28,545 nt of DNA. It comes from Gammaproteobacteria bacterium (GTDB taxonomy: Bacteria > Pseudomonadota > Gammaproteobacteria > Woeseiales > Woeseiaceae). The position numbers and the translations under genes are program-made. Positions 17,414 through 27,259 of this stretch are shown here, in pieces. Below the pieces are notes generated by a model, which had not been told where the DNA came from, did not search any database, and saw only the letters and a program-made list of their open reading frames with translations. The stretch covers positions 1 through 28,545 of the forward strand of contig NYWX01000059.1 of NCBI GenBank assembly GCA_002685275.1, in the 5' to 3' direction. Position 1 is the first letter of the stretch; each line of letters starts with the position of its first letter.

Positions 17414-19300
17414 ATGAGTAAACAATACGTTGCTGCGGACATTGAGGTCCTTAGCGGACTAGAGCCAGTCCGTCGTCGACCGGGCATGTACACAGATACT
17501 GCGCGGCCTAATCATTTGGCACATGAAGTTATCGATAATAGTATCGATGAAGCGCTTGCCGGCCACTGCAAAAAGTTATCAATTACAGTATATAAAGATG
17601 GCTCTCTTGAGGTTTCTGATGATGGCCGAGGTATGCCTATAGATATGCACCCAAAGGAAAAGATTCCTGGTGTTGAACTCATTCTTACTCGTTTGCATGC
17701 TGGCGGTAAATTTAATAATGATAATTACCAATTTTCTGGCGGCCTTCATGGCGTTGGCGTATCCGTAGTAAATGCATTATCTAATAATTTAGAAGTTTGG
17801 ATTCGCAGAGATAGCAAAGAGTATAATATGAGCTTTGTAGGTGGAAAAAAGCGCGGTAAGCTTGAAGTTGTTGGAAGTGTTGGTAAGGCTAACACTGGAA
17901 CAACCATTCGTTTTTGGCCGGACAAGAAGTATTTTGATACTGCAAAATTTTCAATAAACCAACTTAAACATACACTCAAGGCAAAAGCTGTCCTTTGTCC
18001 AGGTTTGACAGTGAAACTTAAAATTGAAAAACCAGAAGAAAGACAAGAATGGTTATATGCAGGCGGCTTAGAACAATATTTAATTGAAGAAATAGCAGGG
18101 TCAGTATCATTACCTACTGAACCATTTTCAACTAGCACCAAAGGAAAAAATGAAGCTGTTGATTGCGCACTTACTTGGGTCGCTGATGCTGATGCAAATG
18201 TAACTGAAAGTTACGTGAATTTGATACCTACCTCACAAGGAGGAACTCATGTTAATGGATTACGAACTGGATTAACAAATTCAATGCGTGAGTTTTGTGA
18301 TTTTCGTAATCTTTTGCCTCGGGGAGTTATTATTGCTCCAGAAGATGTTTGGGATAGTTTAAATTTTGTTATGAGTGTAAAGCTTGAAAATCCACAGTTT
18401 TCTGGTCAAACAAAAGAGAGACTCTCGTCGAGAGAATCTGCAGTTTTTGTATCAACTTTTATAAAAGATAGTTTCTCTGTGTGGTTAAATCAATATCCTG
18501 AAACGGGAGACTTGATTGCCCAATCAATTATTAGTAAAGCCCAAAAACGCCTTAAAGCGAGCAAGAAGGTAATCCGAAAAAAGATAGTATCTGGTCCAGC
18601 CTTACCCGGAAAATTAGCTGATTGTCGTTCACAGCAAGCAGAATTTTGTGAATTATTTTTGGTAGAGGGTGACTCTGCTGGGGGATCAGCAAAACAAGCA
18701 CGTAACCGCGATAATCAGGCTATTATGCCGTTGCGTGGGAAGATATTAAATACATGGGAAGTTGATACCTCAGAAATCTTATCATCAGCTGAAGTTCATG
18801 ACATTTCAGTGGCTATAGGAGTAGATCCTGGTAGTAATGATATTAGTGGGTTACGTTATCATAAGATTTGTATTTTGGCGGATGCAGATTCGGATGGCTT
18901 ACATATTGCTACGTTATTATGCGCACTATTTTTGAAACATTTCCGTAAGCTTATTTTAGCTGGTCATGTATACATAGCTATGACACCTTTATATCGAATT
19001 GATGTAGGTAAAGAGATTTTTTATGCGTTAGATGAGTCAGAGCGTAAAGATGTTCTTGATCTTATCGCAGCTGAGCAAAAGAAAGGTAAAATTTCTGTCA
19101 CTCGTTTCAAAGGCCTAGGCGAGATGGATCCCGAGCAATTACGTGAAACAACAATGCATTCAGATACGAGAAGACTTGCTCAACTAACGATCGATGATAA
19201 TGATAATACAGATCAAATATTGGATATGTTATTGGCAAAGAAACGTTCGAAAGATCGTCGTAATTGGCTTGAATCTAAAGGCAATCTTGCTGAGGTATAA
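17414..19300 (+). CDS. parE: DNA topoisomerase IV subunit B
   Basis: ATPase subunit of topoisomerase IV, which decatenates daughter chromosomes. From the ATG at 17414 it is 628 residues (E. coli ParE 630, GyrB about 804), so the short form without the GyrB insert. GHKL ATPase: [14 protein letters not shown] with general base Glu38 and Mg-binding Asn42, then Asp70 in DDGRGMP, and the [14 protein letters not shown] lid. TOPRIM: Glu418 in [13 protein letters not shown] and DADSDG at 490-495. The C-terminus [15 protein letters not shown] is the ParE ending. A TTG at 17411 is also in frame but the ATG is preferred. parC begins 5 bases after its stop, so the two subunits are made from one message. 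Confidence 0.97.
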   Translation: MSKQYVAADIEVLSGLEPVRRRPGMYTDTARPNHLAHEVIDNSIDEALAGHCKKLSITVYKDGSLEVSDDGRGMPIDMHPKEKIPGVELILTRLHAGGKFNNDNYQFSGGLHGVGVSVVNALSNNLEVWIRRDSKEYNMSFVGGKKRGKLEVVGSVGKANTGTTIRFWPDKKYFDTAKFSINQLKHTLKAKAVLCPGLTVKLKIEKPEERQEWLYAGGLEQYLIEEIAGSVSLPTEPFSTSTKGKNEAVDCALTWVADADANVTESYVNLIPTSQGGTHVNGLRTGLTNSMREFCDFRNLLPRGVIIAPEDVWDSLNFVMSVKLENPQFSGQTKERLSSRESAVFVSTFIKDSFSVWLNQYPETGDLIAQSIISKAQKRLKASKKVIRKKIVSGPALPGKLADCRSQQAEFCELFLVEGDSAGGSAKQARNRDNQAIMPLRGKILNTWEVDTSEILSSAEVHDISVAIGVDPGSNDISGLRYHKICILADADSDGLHIATLLCALFLKHFRKLILAGHVYIAMTPLYRIDVGKEIFYALDESERKDVLDLIAAEQKKGKISVTRFKGLGEMDPEQLRETTMHSDTRRLAQLTIDDNDNTDQILDMLLAKKRSKDRRNWLESKGNLAEV

Positions 19301-19305
19301 ATGTA

Positions 19306-21549
19306 ATGCAAAATAATTTAAATCTCGAATGCGTTGAACAAAAAGCACTCAAGGATTATGCCGAACAAGCATATTTAGATTATTCGATGTACGTCATTCT
19401 TGATCGCGCACTACCTCAAATTGGGGATGGTCTAAAACCAGTTCAACGACGCATTATTTATGCTATGAGTGAACTTGGGTTGTCAGCATCCTCTAAACCT
19501 AAAAAGTCTGCTCGCACTGTTGGTGATGTAATTGGTAAGTTTCATCCTCATGGCGATTCTGCTTGTTATGAAGCAATGGTATTAATGGCTCAGGACTTCT
19601 CCTATCGATATCCTATTGTTATTGGTCAAGGTAATTGGGGGTCAACAGATGACCCAAAATCATTCGCCGCTATGCGTTATACAGAATCTCGTCTAGCTCC
19701 ATATGCAAAAAGTATGTTGCAAGAGCTTGCGTTAGGTACGGTTGATTGGACACCTAATTTTGATGGCACCCTAAATGAACCGATAGTTTTACCTGCTCGT
19801 TTACCAAATCTTCTTCTCAATGGAACTATGGGTATTGCCGTAGGTATGTCCACAGACGTTCCTCCACATAATCTTAAAGAAGTAGTAGATGCGTTAGTTC
19901 ACCTTATTGAGAATCCTAAGTCCACAATAACCGATTTAATTAAGTACATTCAGGCACCTGATTATCCAACTGGTGGGGAGATTGTCTCGGCCGCAGCAGA
20001 TATTAGAGAAATCTATGAGACAGGTATTGGTACTCTTAGGTTGCGCGCTTCTTATAAAATGGAGGGCAAAAATATAGTCATTACGTCACTTCCACATCAG
20101 ATATCAGGTGCAAAATTGCTAGAACAAATTGCAACTCAAATGCGTGCAAAAAAATTACCTCAGGTCGATGACCTACGAGATGAGTCAGATCATGAAGAGC
20201 GGATTCGCCTCATTATTAGTAAGAAAAAAGGCGTTGATGCAGAACAATTAATGTCTCATCTATTCTCTACAACCTCTCTTGAGCGAACAATTCGAGTCAA
20301 CATGAATGTAATTGGCCTTGATGGCCGCCCACGTTTGTTTAATTTACTTGAAATCTTGAAAGAATGGCTTAAATTTCGCAAAGAGACAGTAAAAAACCGT
20401 CTTAGTCATCGCCTTAGAGTTGTTACAGATCGGCTACATATTCTTGATGGCTTATTAATCTCTTATCTTAACATAGATAAAGTCATTGCTATTATTCGTG
20501 AAGAGGACAATCCAAAACCTGTTCTTATTAAAAGTTTTAAATTATCAGACATACAAGCAGAGGCAATTTTAAATCTTAGATTACGTAATTTAGCTAAACT
20601 TGAAGAAGTAAAGATTCGAGGTGAACAAGGCAATCTCAATAAAGAATCCAATAATTTAAAAAAGATTCTCAATAGCACCTCTCGCTTGAAAACACTTATC
20701 AAAAATGAAATTCTAGAAGATTGTGATGCATATGGAAATAATCGAAGAACTTCTATTGTGGAAAGGCCCGCTGCAAAAGCAATCGATGAGTCTCAATTAG
20801 TCGCGAGTGAGCCAGTAACAGTTGTTTTATCTCGAGCAGGCTACGCTAGAGCAGCAAAAGGTCATGAAATAGATCCAAATATGCTCAATTATCGTTCCGG
20901 TGATTCATATCTTGCGTCCGCAAAAGGCCGAAGCAATCAAACAGCAATGTTCATTGATAGTACAGGACGTGTTTATAGTTTGTCAGTCAGCTCATTACCA
21001 TCAGCCCGCGGTCAGGGTGAACCTTTATCAAGTTATTTTAAGCCACCTGACGGCGCGATATTTTGCGGTGCGATGATTGGTAAAGAGGAGCAAAAATACC
21101 TTCTTTCAAGTAATTCTGGTTACGGATTTATAGCTAAGTTAAGTGACTTAACATCAAGAAATAAATCTGGCAAGTCAGTACTTAAGGTTCCTTTATTAGG
21201 GCAATCTTTAGTTCCAGCGCTAGCATGTAATGATAAAAGATGCTTTGTAGCGGCTGTTAGCTCTATTGGCAGATTATTACTATTTGGGTTGGAGGAGCTA
21301 CCAGAGCTAACAAAGGGTAAAGGAAATAAGATTATAAATATCCCTAGCCCCAAATATAAGAGTGGTGATGAAACTATGGTATCTACAGCGATTTTGCCAG
21401 AAAATAGCGCTCTTGAGGTGCATACTGCATCCCGTAAAATGAAAATTAAATGGATTGATTTACTAAATTATCATGGTGATAGGGCTTTGCGGGGCACTTT
21501 GCTGCCAAAAGGGTGGCGAAAAGTAGAACGCATCGAAGCAATATATTAA
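19306..21549 (+). CDS. parC: DNA topoisomerase IV subunit A
   Basis: Breakage-reunion subunit of topoisomerase IV; 747 residues (E. coli 752). The N-terminal winged-helix/tower domain has the catalytic tyrosine Tyr125 in [10 protein letters not shown] and the quinolone-determining region [15 protein letters not shown] with Ser85 and Glu89, which correspond to E. coli Ser80 and Glu84, the residues whose change gives resistance. The C-terminal beta-propeller-like domain (from about 500) carries [13 protein letters not shown], typical of ParC, and no GyrA box (QRRGGKG), so it is ParC and not GyrA. Pairing with parE in an operon agrees. The ATG at 19306 follows the parE stop by 5 bases. Confidence 0.96.
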   Translation: MQNNLNLECVEQKALKDYAEQAYLDYSMYVILDRALPQIGDGLKPVQRRIIYAMSELGLSASSKPKKSARTVGDVIGKFHPHGDSACYEAMVLMAQDFSYRYPIVIGQGNWGSTDDPKSFAAMRYTESRLAPYAKSMLQELALGTVDWTPNFDGTLNEPIVLPARLPNLLLNGTMGIAVGMSTDVPPHNLKEVVDALVHLIENPKSTITDLIKYIQAPDYPTGGEIVSAAADIREIYETGIGTLRLRASYKMEGKNIVITSLPHQISGAKLLEQIATQMRAKKLPQVDDLRDESDHEERIRLIISKKKGVDAEQLMSHLFSTTSLERTIRVNMNVIGLDGRPRLFNLLEILKEWLKFRKETVKNRLSHRLRVVTDRLHILDGLLISYLNIDKVIAIIREEDNPKPVLIKSFKLSDIQAEAILNLRLRNLAKLEEVKIRGEQGNLNKESNNLKKILNSTSRLKTLIKNEILEDCDAYGNNRRTSIVERPAAKAIDESQLVASEPVTVVLSRAGYARAAKGHEIDPNMLNYRSGDSYLASAKGRSNQTAMFIDSTGRVYSLSVSSLPSARGQGEPLSSYFKPPDGAIFCGAMIGKEEQKYLLSSNSGYGFIAKLSDLTSRNKSGKSVLKVPLLGQSLVPALACNDKRCFVAAVSSIGRLLLFGLEELPELTKGKGNKIINIPSPKYKSGDETMVSTAILPENSALEVHTASRKMKIKWIDLLNYHGDRALRGTLLPKGWRKVERIEAIY

Positions 21550-21624
21550 TTCTTAATTTTTTGGGAATCTCATTTTTTTTCAGAAATTGTGATTTTAAAT
21601 TAAATCTTATATTGAGTGGTATTT

Positions 21625-22194
21625 ATGGCCAACTATAGTACTAATAATCTTAAGGCAGGCATGCGAATCGTTATTGATGGTAATCCTTGCGTTATTATTG
21701 AAAATGAATTTGTGAAGCCAGGAAAAGGCCAGGCATTTTATCGTGTTCGCATAAAAGATCTCAAAGCAAACAAAACTATTAACAAGACATTTAGATCTGG
21801 TGAGTCTATTGAAGCAGCAGATGTAGTTGAAACAGATATGCAATATCTTTATACGGACGGTGAATTTTGGTATTTCATGAATCAAGAAACTTTTGATCAA
21901 TATGCAGTTGACAGTTCGGCAATTGGTGAAGCCAAGAAATGGATAACAGATAGTGATATTTGTGGGGTAACTCTCTGGAATGACTCTCCATTGATAGTTA
22001 AAGCTCCAAATTTTGTAGAATTAGAGATTGTAGAAACAGATCCTGGGCTAAGGGGCGATACTGCTAGTGGTGGGGTAAAACCAGCAAAATTGTCAACTGG
22101 CGCAGTTGTTCGAGTTCCATTATTTATAGATCAAAATGAAATAATAAAAGTTGATACAAGGTCTGGTGATTACGTTTCACGAGTGAAAATCTAA
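21625..22194 (+). CDS. efp: Elongation factor P
   Basis: Translation factor that enters the ribosomal E site and rescues ribosomes stalled at polyproline. It has 189 residues (E. coli 188) with the three-domain EF-P fold. The modified lysine is Lys34 in KPGKGQAF; lysine at this position indicates the EpmA/EpmB beta-lysylation type and not the EarP-rhamnosylated arginine type. The domain III ending GDYVSRVKI is standard. The ATG at 21625 (MANYSTNN) is preferred to an in-frame GTG at 21616. A TATATT (21608-21613) with TTGTGA 15 bases upstream is a weak promoter candidate. Neither epmA nor epmB is in the window. The stop lies only 6 bases from the stop of the oppositely oriented psd. Confidence 0.97.
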   Translation: MANYSTNNLKAGMRIVIDGNPCVIIENEFVKPGKGQAFYRVRIKDLKANKTINKTFRSGESIEAADVVETDMQYLYTDGEFWYFMNQETFDQYAVDSSAIGEAKKWITDSDICGVTLWNDSPLIVKAPNFVELEIVETDPGLRGDTASGGVKPAKLSTGAVVRVPLFIDQNEIIKVDTRSGDYVSRVKI

Positions 22195-22200
22195 TTTTAT

Positions 22201-23064
22201 TCATTTATTTGTAAATGATAAGTTTCCAATCTCCATTCCCATTTGTAATGTTGCACCTTGAAGTAGATTATTACTAAATTTACAAAAATCTTTTGGCATT
22301 AAAAGAATTACAGTTGAGCCCATGTTGAACCATCCTAATAAATCCCCTTTTTTTATTTTTGAGGGATAATTAGACAAATCCAATACCTCAACAACACCTT
22401 TTTTTCTCGGAAGGATTTCACCGGTCCAAGGTGTTGAGATACTACCAACGTTTAAAGCACCAACAAAAATTAATACAGTAGGCCCAAAATTTGTCATGAA
22501 GTGCATTACAAGACGTTCATTTCGACGAAAAATTCCATTAACACAGTTAACGGTCGTCTGATTTACACTAAATAAATCGCCTGGAATATAACGTGCTGCA
22601 ATAAGTTCTCCATCTAAAGGTGCGTGAACCCGATGATAATTATAAGGTGCTAAATATGATGTTACATACAATCCATTAATATAAGCTTTAGCTTGCTCAA
22701 GATCAGTTGCAATTAGATCCTCAAGGGAGTAACTAAATTTTTTTGCTTGAAAAATTTTATTATTTTGAATTTTCCCCATACTGCTTATAGTGCCGTCAAC
22801 AGGTGAAATGATAGTATTTTGATTATTTTTTATTGGGCGAGCATCTTTGGTTAATTCACGTATGAAAAAATCATTAAAATTTTTAAAATCATCAGGAACT
22901 TCAAGTTTTATTTCTTTAGTGTCAATTTTATAAAAAGTAATAAATTTTGAGATAATTAAATTTTTAGTTTTTTTGTGAGAAATTCTAGCTACCAAGTACA
23001 GAGTTTTTGTTATTAAATGTTTCGGTATCAAATATTGTAACAAGACAAAAATATTGGAAAGCAT
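22201..23064 (-). CDS. psd: Phosphatidylserine decarboxylase proenzyme
   Basis: Inner-membrane-associated pyruvoyl enzyme that decarboxylates phosphatidylserine to phosphatidylethanolamine. The 287-residue proenzyme is shorter than E. coli (322) because it lacks the polar C-terminal extension. The self-cleavage motif is MGST (248-251) where E. coli has LGST; cleavage between Gly249 and Ser250 would turn Ser250 into the pyruvoyl group. The other two members of the charge relay, Asp90 and His147 (in PVDGT and YHRVHAP), match the E. coli positions exactly. The N-terminal segment MLSNIFVLLQYLIPK is amphipathic/hydrophobic for membrane contact. Its ATG overlaps the stop of the PCuAC gene by one base (TAATG), with GAGG 8 bases upstream, indicating coupled translation. 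Confidence 0.96.
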   Translation of the reverse strand: MLSNIFVLLQYLIPKHLITKTLYLVARISHKKTKNLIISKFITFYKIDTKEIKLEVPDDFKNFNDFFIRELTKDARPIKNNQNTIISPVDGTISSMGKIQNNKIFQAKKFSYSLEDLIATDLEQAKAYINGLYVTSYLAPYNYHRVHAPLDGELIAARYIPGDLFSVNQTTVNCVNGIFRRNERLVMHFMTNFGPTVLIFVGALNVGSISTPWTGEILPRKKGVVEVLDLSNYPSKIKKGDLLGWFNMGSTVILLMPKDFCKFSNNLLQGATLQMGMEIGNLSFTNK

Positions 23065-23498
23065 TATTTAGACCTCGAAGTGAGCTGCGTTTTTAAGCTA
23101 AGTAAAAGCTTTTCTTTGCTATAAAAATGTAAAGAAATAACTCTATTTTTATTTTTCTTATTTTTTAACATTAGGTGCTTCCCACCATGATCAAGCTTTA
23201 ATTTAGAATTCGCTTCTATTTGAAGCGAATTGACACGCTGCATTTTTGCAATTCCCTCATCTAAAATTGACTCATGGATTTCAATCGATTCAAAGTCAGG
23301 ACTAATAACTTGAGTCAGCTCAATTAAGAGGTTTGTATTATTAATAAATGTAACATACCCAGCGCTTATCGATTTTCCTGGTAGCGGCTGAGTAATAGTA
23401 ATATCAGTTACCATTAGTGGAGGGTTGTCAGAACTTTCACATGATAAAAGGAAAAAGCTGAAAAAAAGTAAAAAAAATTTATTTATCTCTAATTTCAT
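23064..23498 (-). CDS. PCuAC-type copper chaperone lipoprotein
   Basis: 144-residue periplasmic Cu(I)-binding protein of the PCuAC/DUF461 family, which in studied bacteria delivers copper to the CuA site of cytochrome oxidase. The metal motif H-x10-M-x21-H-x-M is exactly present: His75, Met86, His108, Met110. The N-terminus is a lipoprotein signal: basic start, hydrophobic core and lipobox LLSC with Cys20, so it should be anchored to a membrane facing the periplasm. Translation is signalled by a near-perfect GGAGGAG. It overlaps sco by 20 bases and psd by one base. Pairing with a Sco protein strongly supports the copper-delivery role. Confidence 0.92.
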   Translation of the reverse strand: MKLEINKFFLLFFSFFLLSCESSDNPPLMVTDITITQPLPGKSISAGYVTFINNTNLLIELTQVISPDFESIEIHESILDEGIAKMQRVNSLQIEANSKLKLDHGGKHLMLKNKKNKNRVISLHFYSKEKLLLSLKTQLTSRSK

Positions 23499-24108
23499 TT
23501 GCTCCTCCTAAAATTTGTTGTAGGTCATTAATATAATTTTCAATTTTGTGTGGAGCACTAAAAAGCGCTGAAAATTCTGCAGCTGGGTTAATTAGCAAAA
23601 CAGCTGCAGAATGATTTACAGCATAATTTTTACTGCTTGTTATGGCTTTCTCAAAATATATACCTAATGCTTTAGTTAATTTAATGAGTTCATCAGTATT
23701 CCCAGTTACAGCTATATTTCCTTCTCCAAAATAATCTATGTATTTTCCAAGCATAGCTGGCGAATCTCGTTCTGGATCAACGCTTACCAAAACTATACGC
23801 GGGATCTGTTTAAAATTAGATTTTTTAAGTTCTTGTTTAGCTTGGTTAAGAGTTTGCATAGTTGTAGGGCATATATCTGGACAGTTTGTGAAACCAAAAA
23901 AAACTAAATCCCATTGCCCCATAAAAGTATCTTTATTGACGGGTTTTTCCTCCTGATTTATGAGGGAAAAATCTGGCAATTCAATAGGTTGTTGAAGGAC
24001 ATAAGCTGATCTTAAATCTGGCCTTTGATGTGTTTTTTTGTATGAAAAAAAACTACCAGCCATTATAACCACAAGAAAAACCACAAAATATTTTTTTTTG
24101 ATGCTCAT
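23479..24108 (-). CDS. sco1: SCO1/SenC family copper chaperone
   Basis: Membrane-anchored thioredoxin-fold protein that reduces and/or metallates the CuA centre of cytochrome c oxidase subunit II. 209 residues: an uncleaved hydrophobic anchor at about 7-22, then a periplasmic domain. Copper ligands are complete: Cys76 and Cys80 in TNCPDICPTT, and His166 in YAVNHSAAVLLINP. The VSVDPERDSP stretch (108-117) is also typical of the family. It is the first gene of a complement-strand operon sco-pcuAC-psd, overlapping the next gene by 20 bases. A TATTTT (24138-24133) with a poor -35 is the only promoter candidate; a TATAAT touching the start codon is too close to serve. Confidence 0.94.
   Translation of the reverse strand: MSIKKKYFVVFLVVIMAGSFFSYKKTHQRPDLRSAYVLQQPIELPDFSLINQEEKPVNKDTFMGQWDLVFFGFTNCPDICPTTMQTLNQAKQELKKSNFKQIPRIVLVSVDPERDSPAMLGKYIDYFGEGNIAVTGNTDELIKLTKALGIYFEKAITSSKNYAVNHSAAVLLINPAAEFSALFSAPHKIENYINDLQQILGGANEIRDK
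23502..23508 (-). promoter_or_regulatory. Strong ribosome binding site of the PCuAC gene inside sco
   Basis: GGAGGAG on the complement strand, with the GGAGG core 5 bases before the PCuAC ATG. It lies within the last codons of sco and encodes the Gly-Gly-Ala stretch of the Sco tail. It is the best Shine-Dalgarno match I noticed in a window where most genes have weak or no such site. Confidence 0.8.
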
Positions 24109-24178
24109 ATTATAAGTAATGCATTGTTCAATAAAATATTATTTTACCGTTAATTATCCAGGCGTATAGCCTCAGAGC

Positions 24179-25072
24179 ATGGTAAATTACTATTTAATTA
24201 TGAATGTAAAGAATCTTGTACATAAAATTAATAAAAATTTTGAAAGATCTAATCTTTTTTTTGGTCATGGTACGGATAATGCGCATGATGAAGCAATGTG
24301 GCTAGTATTTTCTATGCTTAAACTTTCATATGATGATATTCCAATGGTTTTTTCAGAAAAGGTCAATGATAGCGATGTTTTAAGTATTTTGACTATTGCA
24401 AACAAGAGAATAAATGAACGCGTTCCATTAGCTTACCTGCTTCATCAGGCATTCTTTGCAGGCCATGAGTTCTATGTTGATGAGCGAGTATTGGTGCCAA
24501 GAAGCCCGCTCGCAGAATTAATTAAAGGAAAATTTTTACCTTGGGTAAGAGCCAGTAATGTCTATAGAATTATCGACCTTGGGACAGGAAGCGGGTGTAT
24601 AGCTATTGCAATGGCTCATGCATTTCCTGAAGCAAAAGTTCATGCGGTTGATATATCACCAGGGGCACTAGAAGTAGCAAGTATCAATATTGAGCGGCAT
24701 AATCTAACAGAGCGCATTGAGCTCATAAAATCTGATTTCTTTCTTAATATTGAAGAGTGTAAGTATGACCTGATTGTAAGCAATCCTCCCTATGTCAATC
24801 AAGATGATATTGCTACAATGCCTAATGAATATCATCATGAGCCACAATTAGGCTTAAAGGCAGGTAATGATGGATTGAATTCTGTTCATAAGATTTTGCA
24901 TAATGCCTCGCGATTTTTAACGGATAATGGAATACTTATTTGTGAAGTTGGAAATAGTCAACAAGCTTTAGAGGATGCGTATCCTACTTTACCTTTTATT
25001 TGGGTTGAATTTTCAGAAGGCGGGGCAGGTGTTTTTTTATTACATCAACATGATTTACAAGGTTTAGAGTAG
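24179..25072 (+). CDS. prmB: Ribosomal protein L3 N5-glutamine methyltransferase PrmB
   Basis: SAM-dependent enzyme that methylates a glutamine of ribosomal protein L3. 297 residues (E. coli 310). The helical N-terminal domain has [13 protein letters not shown] and the Rossmann domain has [18 protein letters not shown] (SAM binding) and catalytic NPPY in [11 protein letters not shown]. The strings [15 protein letters not shown] and [12 protein letters not shown] distinguish PrmB from PrmC (HemK). The start could be the ATG at 24179 or another at 24200 (M8); neither has a strong ribosome binding site, and I keep the first. It overlaps aroC by one base (TAGTG), the same prmB-aroC neighbourhood as in E. 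coli. Confidence 0.95.
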   Translation: MVNYYLIMNVKNLVHKINKNFERSNLFFGHGTDNAHDEAMWLVFSMLKLSYDDIPMVFSEKVNDSDVLSILTIANKRINERVPLAYLLHQAFFAGHEFYVDERVLVPRSPLAELIKGKFLPWVRASNVYRIIDLGTGSGCIAIAMAHAFPEAKVHAVDISPGALEVASINIERHNLTERIELIKSDFFLNIEECKYDLIVSNPPYVNQDDIATMPNEYHHEPQLGLKAGNDGLNSVHKILHNASRFLTDNGILICEVGNSQQALEDAYPTLPFIWVEFSEGGAGVFLLHQHDLQGLE

Positions 25073-26157
25073 TGTCTGGAAATAGTTTTGGTCGAATTTT
25101 TACAGTAACAACCTTTGGCGAAAGTCATGGTAAGGCCCTTGGTTGTATAGTCGATGGCTGCCCGCCCGGTATTGAATTATCCGCAGCAGATATTCAATTT
25201 GATTTAGATCGGCGAAGACCAGGCCGTAATAAGCATACAACTCAAAGAGATGAACCAGATCAAGTAAAAATCTTATCGGGTATTTTTGATAACAAGACTA
25301 CAGGTACACCTATAGGTTTACTCATTGAAAACAAGGATCAGCGCTCTAGAGATTATGGAGATATAAAAGATAAATTTAGACCTGGTCATGCCGATTATAC
25401 ATATCAGCAAAAATATGGCATTCGTGATTACAGAGGAGGCGGACGATCATCAGCCCGAGAGACAACGATGCGTGTTGCTGCTGGAGCAATCGCAAAAAAA
25501 TATCTTAGAGATCGTTTAGATATTGAGGTTTGTGGATATCTATCTCAGCTTGGCCCAATTGAAATAAGTGCAAATGATTTATCTATTGTGGACAATAATG
25601 CATTTTTTTGTGCAGACCCTAATATGATAAATAGACTTGATGAATTTATGACTGAACTTAGGGATCAAGGTGATTCAATTGGAGCTAAAATTAGTGTTTT
25701 AGTGAAAAATATGCCTGTGGGTCTAGGCGAACCAGTATTTGATAAACTTGAAGCTGATATAGCCCACGGTCTAATGAGTATTAATGCCGTTAAAGGCGTT
25801 GAAATCGGTGCAGGATTTTCTTCTATTATGCAACGAGGTAGTGAGCATAGAGATGAGATGTCTGAAGATGGGTTTAGTAAAAATGATGCTGGCGGAACTC
25901 TTGGTGGAATATCATCTGGCCAGGACTTACTTGTTAGTCTTGCACTCAAGCCGACATCTAGTGTTTCTGTTCCAGGAAAGACAATAGATAAAGATGGTAA
26001 AAATACTCAAATTGTCACTAAGGGTCGTCATGACCCTTGTGTTGGTTTACGAGCAACACCTATCGCTGAAGCAATGGTAGCACTTGTGATTTTGGATCAT
26101 TATTTGCGTAATCGAGCCCAAAACGCAGATGTTAAAACAGAAAGAATGGGAATATAA
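25072..26157 (+). CDS. aroC: Chorismate synthase
   Basis: Last shikimate-pathway step: 1,4-elimination of phosphate from EPSP to chorismate, needing reduced FMN. 361 residues, as in E. coli. It begins with GTG at 25072, overlapping the prmB stop (TAGTG); this gives [10 protein letters not shown], which aligns with the E. coli start, so GTG is well supported. Motifs: [13 protein letters not shown] (13-25), [16 protein letters not shown], the SGxxxxxxTTGTPIG run, [21 protein letters not shown] and [20 protein letters not shown]. It depends on reduced FMN, so it is a consumer of the flavin made by the rib genes in this window. asd begins 4 bases downstream. Confidence 0.97.
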   Translation: MSGNSFGRIFTVTTFGESHGKALGCIVDGCPPGIELSAADIQFDLDRRRPGRNKHTTQRDEPDQVKILSGIFDNKTTGTPIGLLIENKDQRSRDYGDIKDKFRPGHADYTYQQKYGIRDYRGGGRSSARETTMRVAAGAIAKKYLRDRLDIEVCGYLSQLGPIEISANDLSIVDNNAFFCADPNMINRLDEFMTELRDQGDSIGAKISVLVKNMPVGLGEPVFDKLEADIAHGLMSINAVKGVEIGAGFSSIMQRGSEHRDEMSEDGFSKNDAGGTLGGISSGQDLLVSLALKPTSSVSVPGKTIDKDGKNTQIVTKGRHDPCVGLRATPIAEAMVALVILDHYLRNRAQNADVKTERMGI

Positions 26158-26161
26158 ATTA

Positions 26162-27184
26162 ATGTCAAAATCTTTTGATGTGGCAGTTGTTGGAGCGACA
26201 GGAGTCGTTGGAGAGTCGATACTCGAAATCCTTAATCAACGTAAATTTCCAATTGGTAATATTTATGCCCTCGCAAGCGCGCGATCTGCCGGTAACCAAG
26301 TTAACTTTGGATCAGCAAAAATTACAGTTGAGGATCTTTCGAAATTTGATTTTTCTAAAGTTCAAATTGGCTTATTTTCTGCCGGTGGTTCAATATCTAA
26401 AGAGTTTGCGCCAAAAGCTGCAGATGCTGGATGTGTAGTTATTGATAATACATCACATTTTCGTTATGAGAATGAAATTCCGTTGGTTGTTCCAGAAGTA
26501 AACTCACATGCAATTGCCGATTATTCAAATCAAGGAATTATAGCTAATCCAAATTGTTCAACAATTCAAATGTTGGTGGCATTAAAGCCTATCTACGATG
26601 CAGTTGGTATTAAAAGAATTAATGTATGTACTTACCAGGCCGTATCTGGAGCCGGTAAAAGTGCACTTGATGAGTTAGTTCGTCAAACTAGTAACTTACT
26701 TAATGGCCGTCCAGTAGAAGTTAAAGGAGATGTTAAGCAAATTGCATTTAATGCAATCCCTCAAATTGATGTGTTTCTCGAAAATCGTTATACCAAAGAG
26801 GAAATGAAGATGGTTTGGGAAACTCATAAGATTCTTGGAGATAATTCAGTTCTTGTGAACCCGACCGCAGTAAGAATCCCAGTTTTTTTTGGACATTCTG
26901 AAGCTATTCACATTGAAACCATTGATAAAATATCTTCAGAAGCGGCCACTGATTTATTAATTAACTCTCCAGGCGTAAAAGTTTTAGATGGCACAAGTGT
27001 AGGTGAGTATCCTACTGCAGTTACGGAAAGCTCTGGTAATGATCAAGTGTTCGTTGGTCGCATAAGAGAAGATATTTCTCATCCAACTGGCTTAAACCTC
27101 TGGGTAGTAGCGGATAATATTCGTAAGGGGGCAGCTTTAAATAGCGTACAAATTGCTGAAATTTTAGCAAAAGAATACCTTTGA
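26162..27184 (+). CDS. asd: Aspartate-semialdehyde dehydrogenase
   Basis: NADP-dependent enzyme that reduces aspartyl phosphate to aspartate semialdehyde, the branch point to lysine/diaminopimelate, threonine and methionine. 340 residues from the ATG at 26162, which follows the aroC stop by 4 bases; upstream in-frame codons from 26129 lie inside aroC and are not used. The Rossmann motif VVGATGVVGE (9-18), active-site Cys132 in NPNCSTIQ, and the general-base His245 in RIPVFFGHSEA are all present. The sequence type is the shorter form (Pseudomonas/usg-like), not the 367-residue E. coli Asd. The asd-fimV-truA order is that of Pseudomonas. Confidence 0.95.
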   Translation: MSKSFDVAVVGATGVVGESILEILNQRKFPIGNIYALASARSAGNQVNFGSAKITVEDLSKFDFSKVQIGLFSAGGSISKEFAPKAADAGCVVIDNTSHFRYENEIPLVVPEVNSHAIADYSNQGIIANPNCSTIQMLVALKPIYDAVGIKRINVCTYQAVSGAGKSALDELVRQTSNLLNGRPVEVKGDVKQIAFNAIPQIDVFLENRYTKEEMKMVWETHKILGDNSVLVNPTAVRIPVFFGHSEAIHIETIDKISSEAATDLLINSPGVKVLDGTSVGEYPTAVTESSGNDQVFVGRIREDISHPTGLNLWVVADNIRKGAALNSVQIAEILAKEYL

Positions 27185-27259
27185 ATTCCACTTCAGTAAC
27201 TTAGTGCTGATTCAAAAGAATAGTTGATAGGTATTTTTTTTGTAAGGAAAAAATTAATT

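Noticed and set aside
17746..18141. 131-codon open frame on the complement strand inside parE
   Set aside because: It mirrors the codon pattern of the conserved ATPase domain and has no recognisable protein features.
17414..21549. gyrB and gyrA in place of parE and parC
   Set aside because: Lengths (628 and 747), the ParE-type C-terminus, the SARGQGEPL stretch in the A subunit and the lack of a GyrA box all indicate topoisomerase IV.
21550..21600. Intrinsic terminator after parC
   Set aside because: There are T-tracts (including eight T residues), but the only adjacent inverted repeat is 3 bp and cannot form a stable stem.
24109..24114. TATAAT touching the sco start codon as its promoter
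   Set aside because: Transcription would begin inside the gene, and there is no -35 element at a usable distance.
26129..26161. Longer asd reading frame starting inside aroC
   Set aside because: The extra N-terminal residues are not part of the Asd family; the ATG at 26162 starts directly before the Rossmann strand.
27185..27259. Terminator or promoter between asd and fimV
   Set aside because: CAGTA/TGCTG can form a 5-bp stem with a wobble but no T-tract follows it, and TTGATA at 27224 has no -10 element before the start codon.
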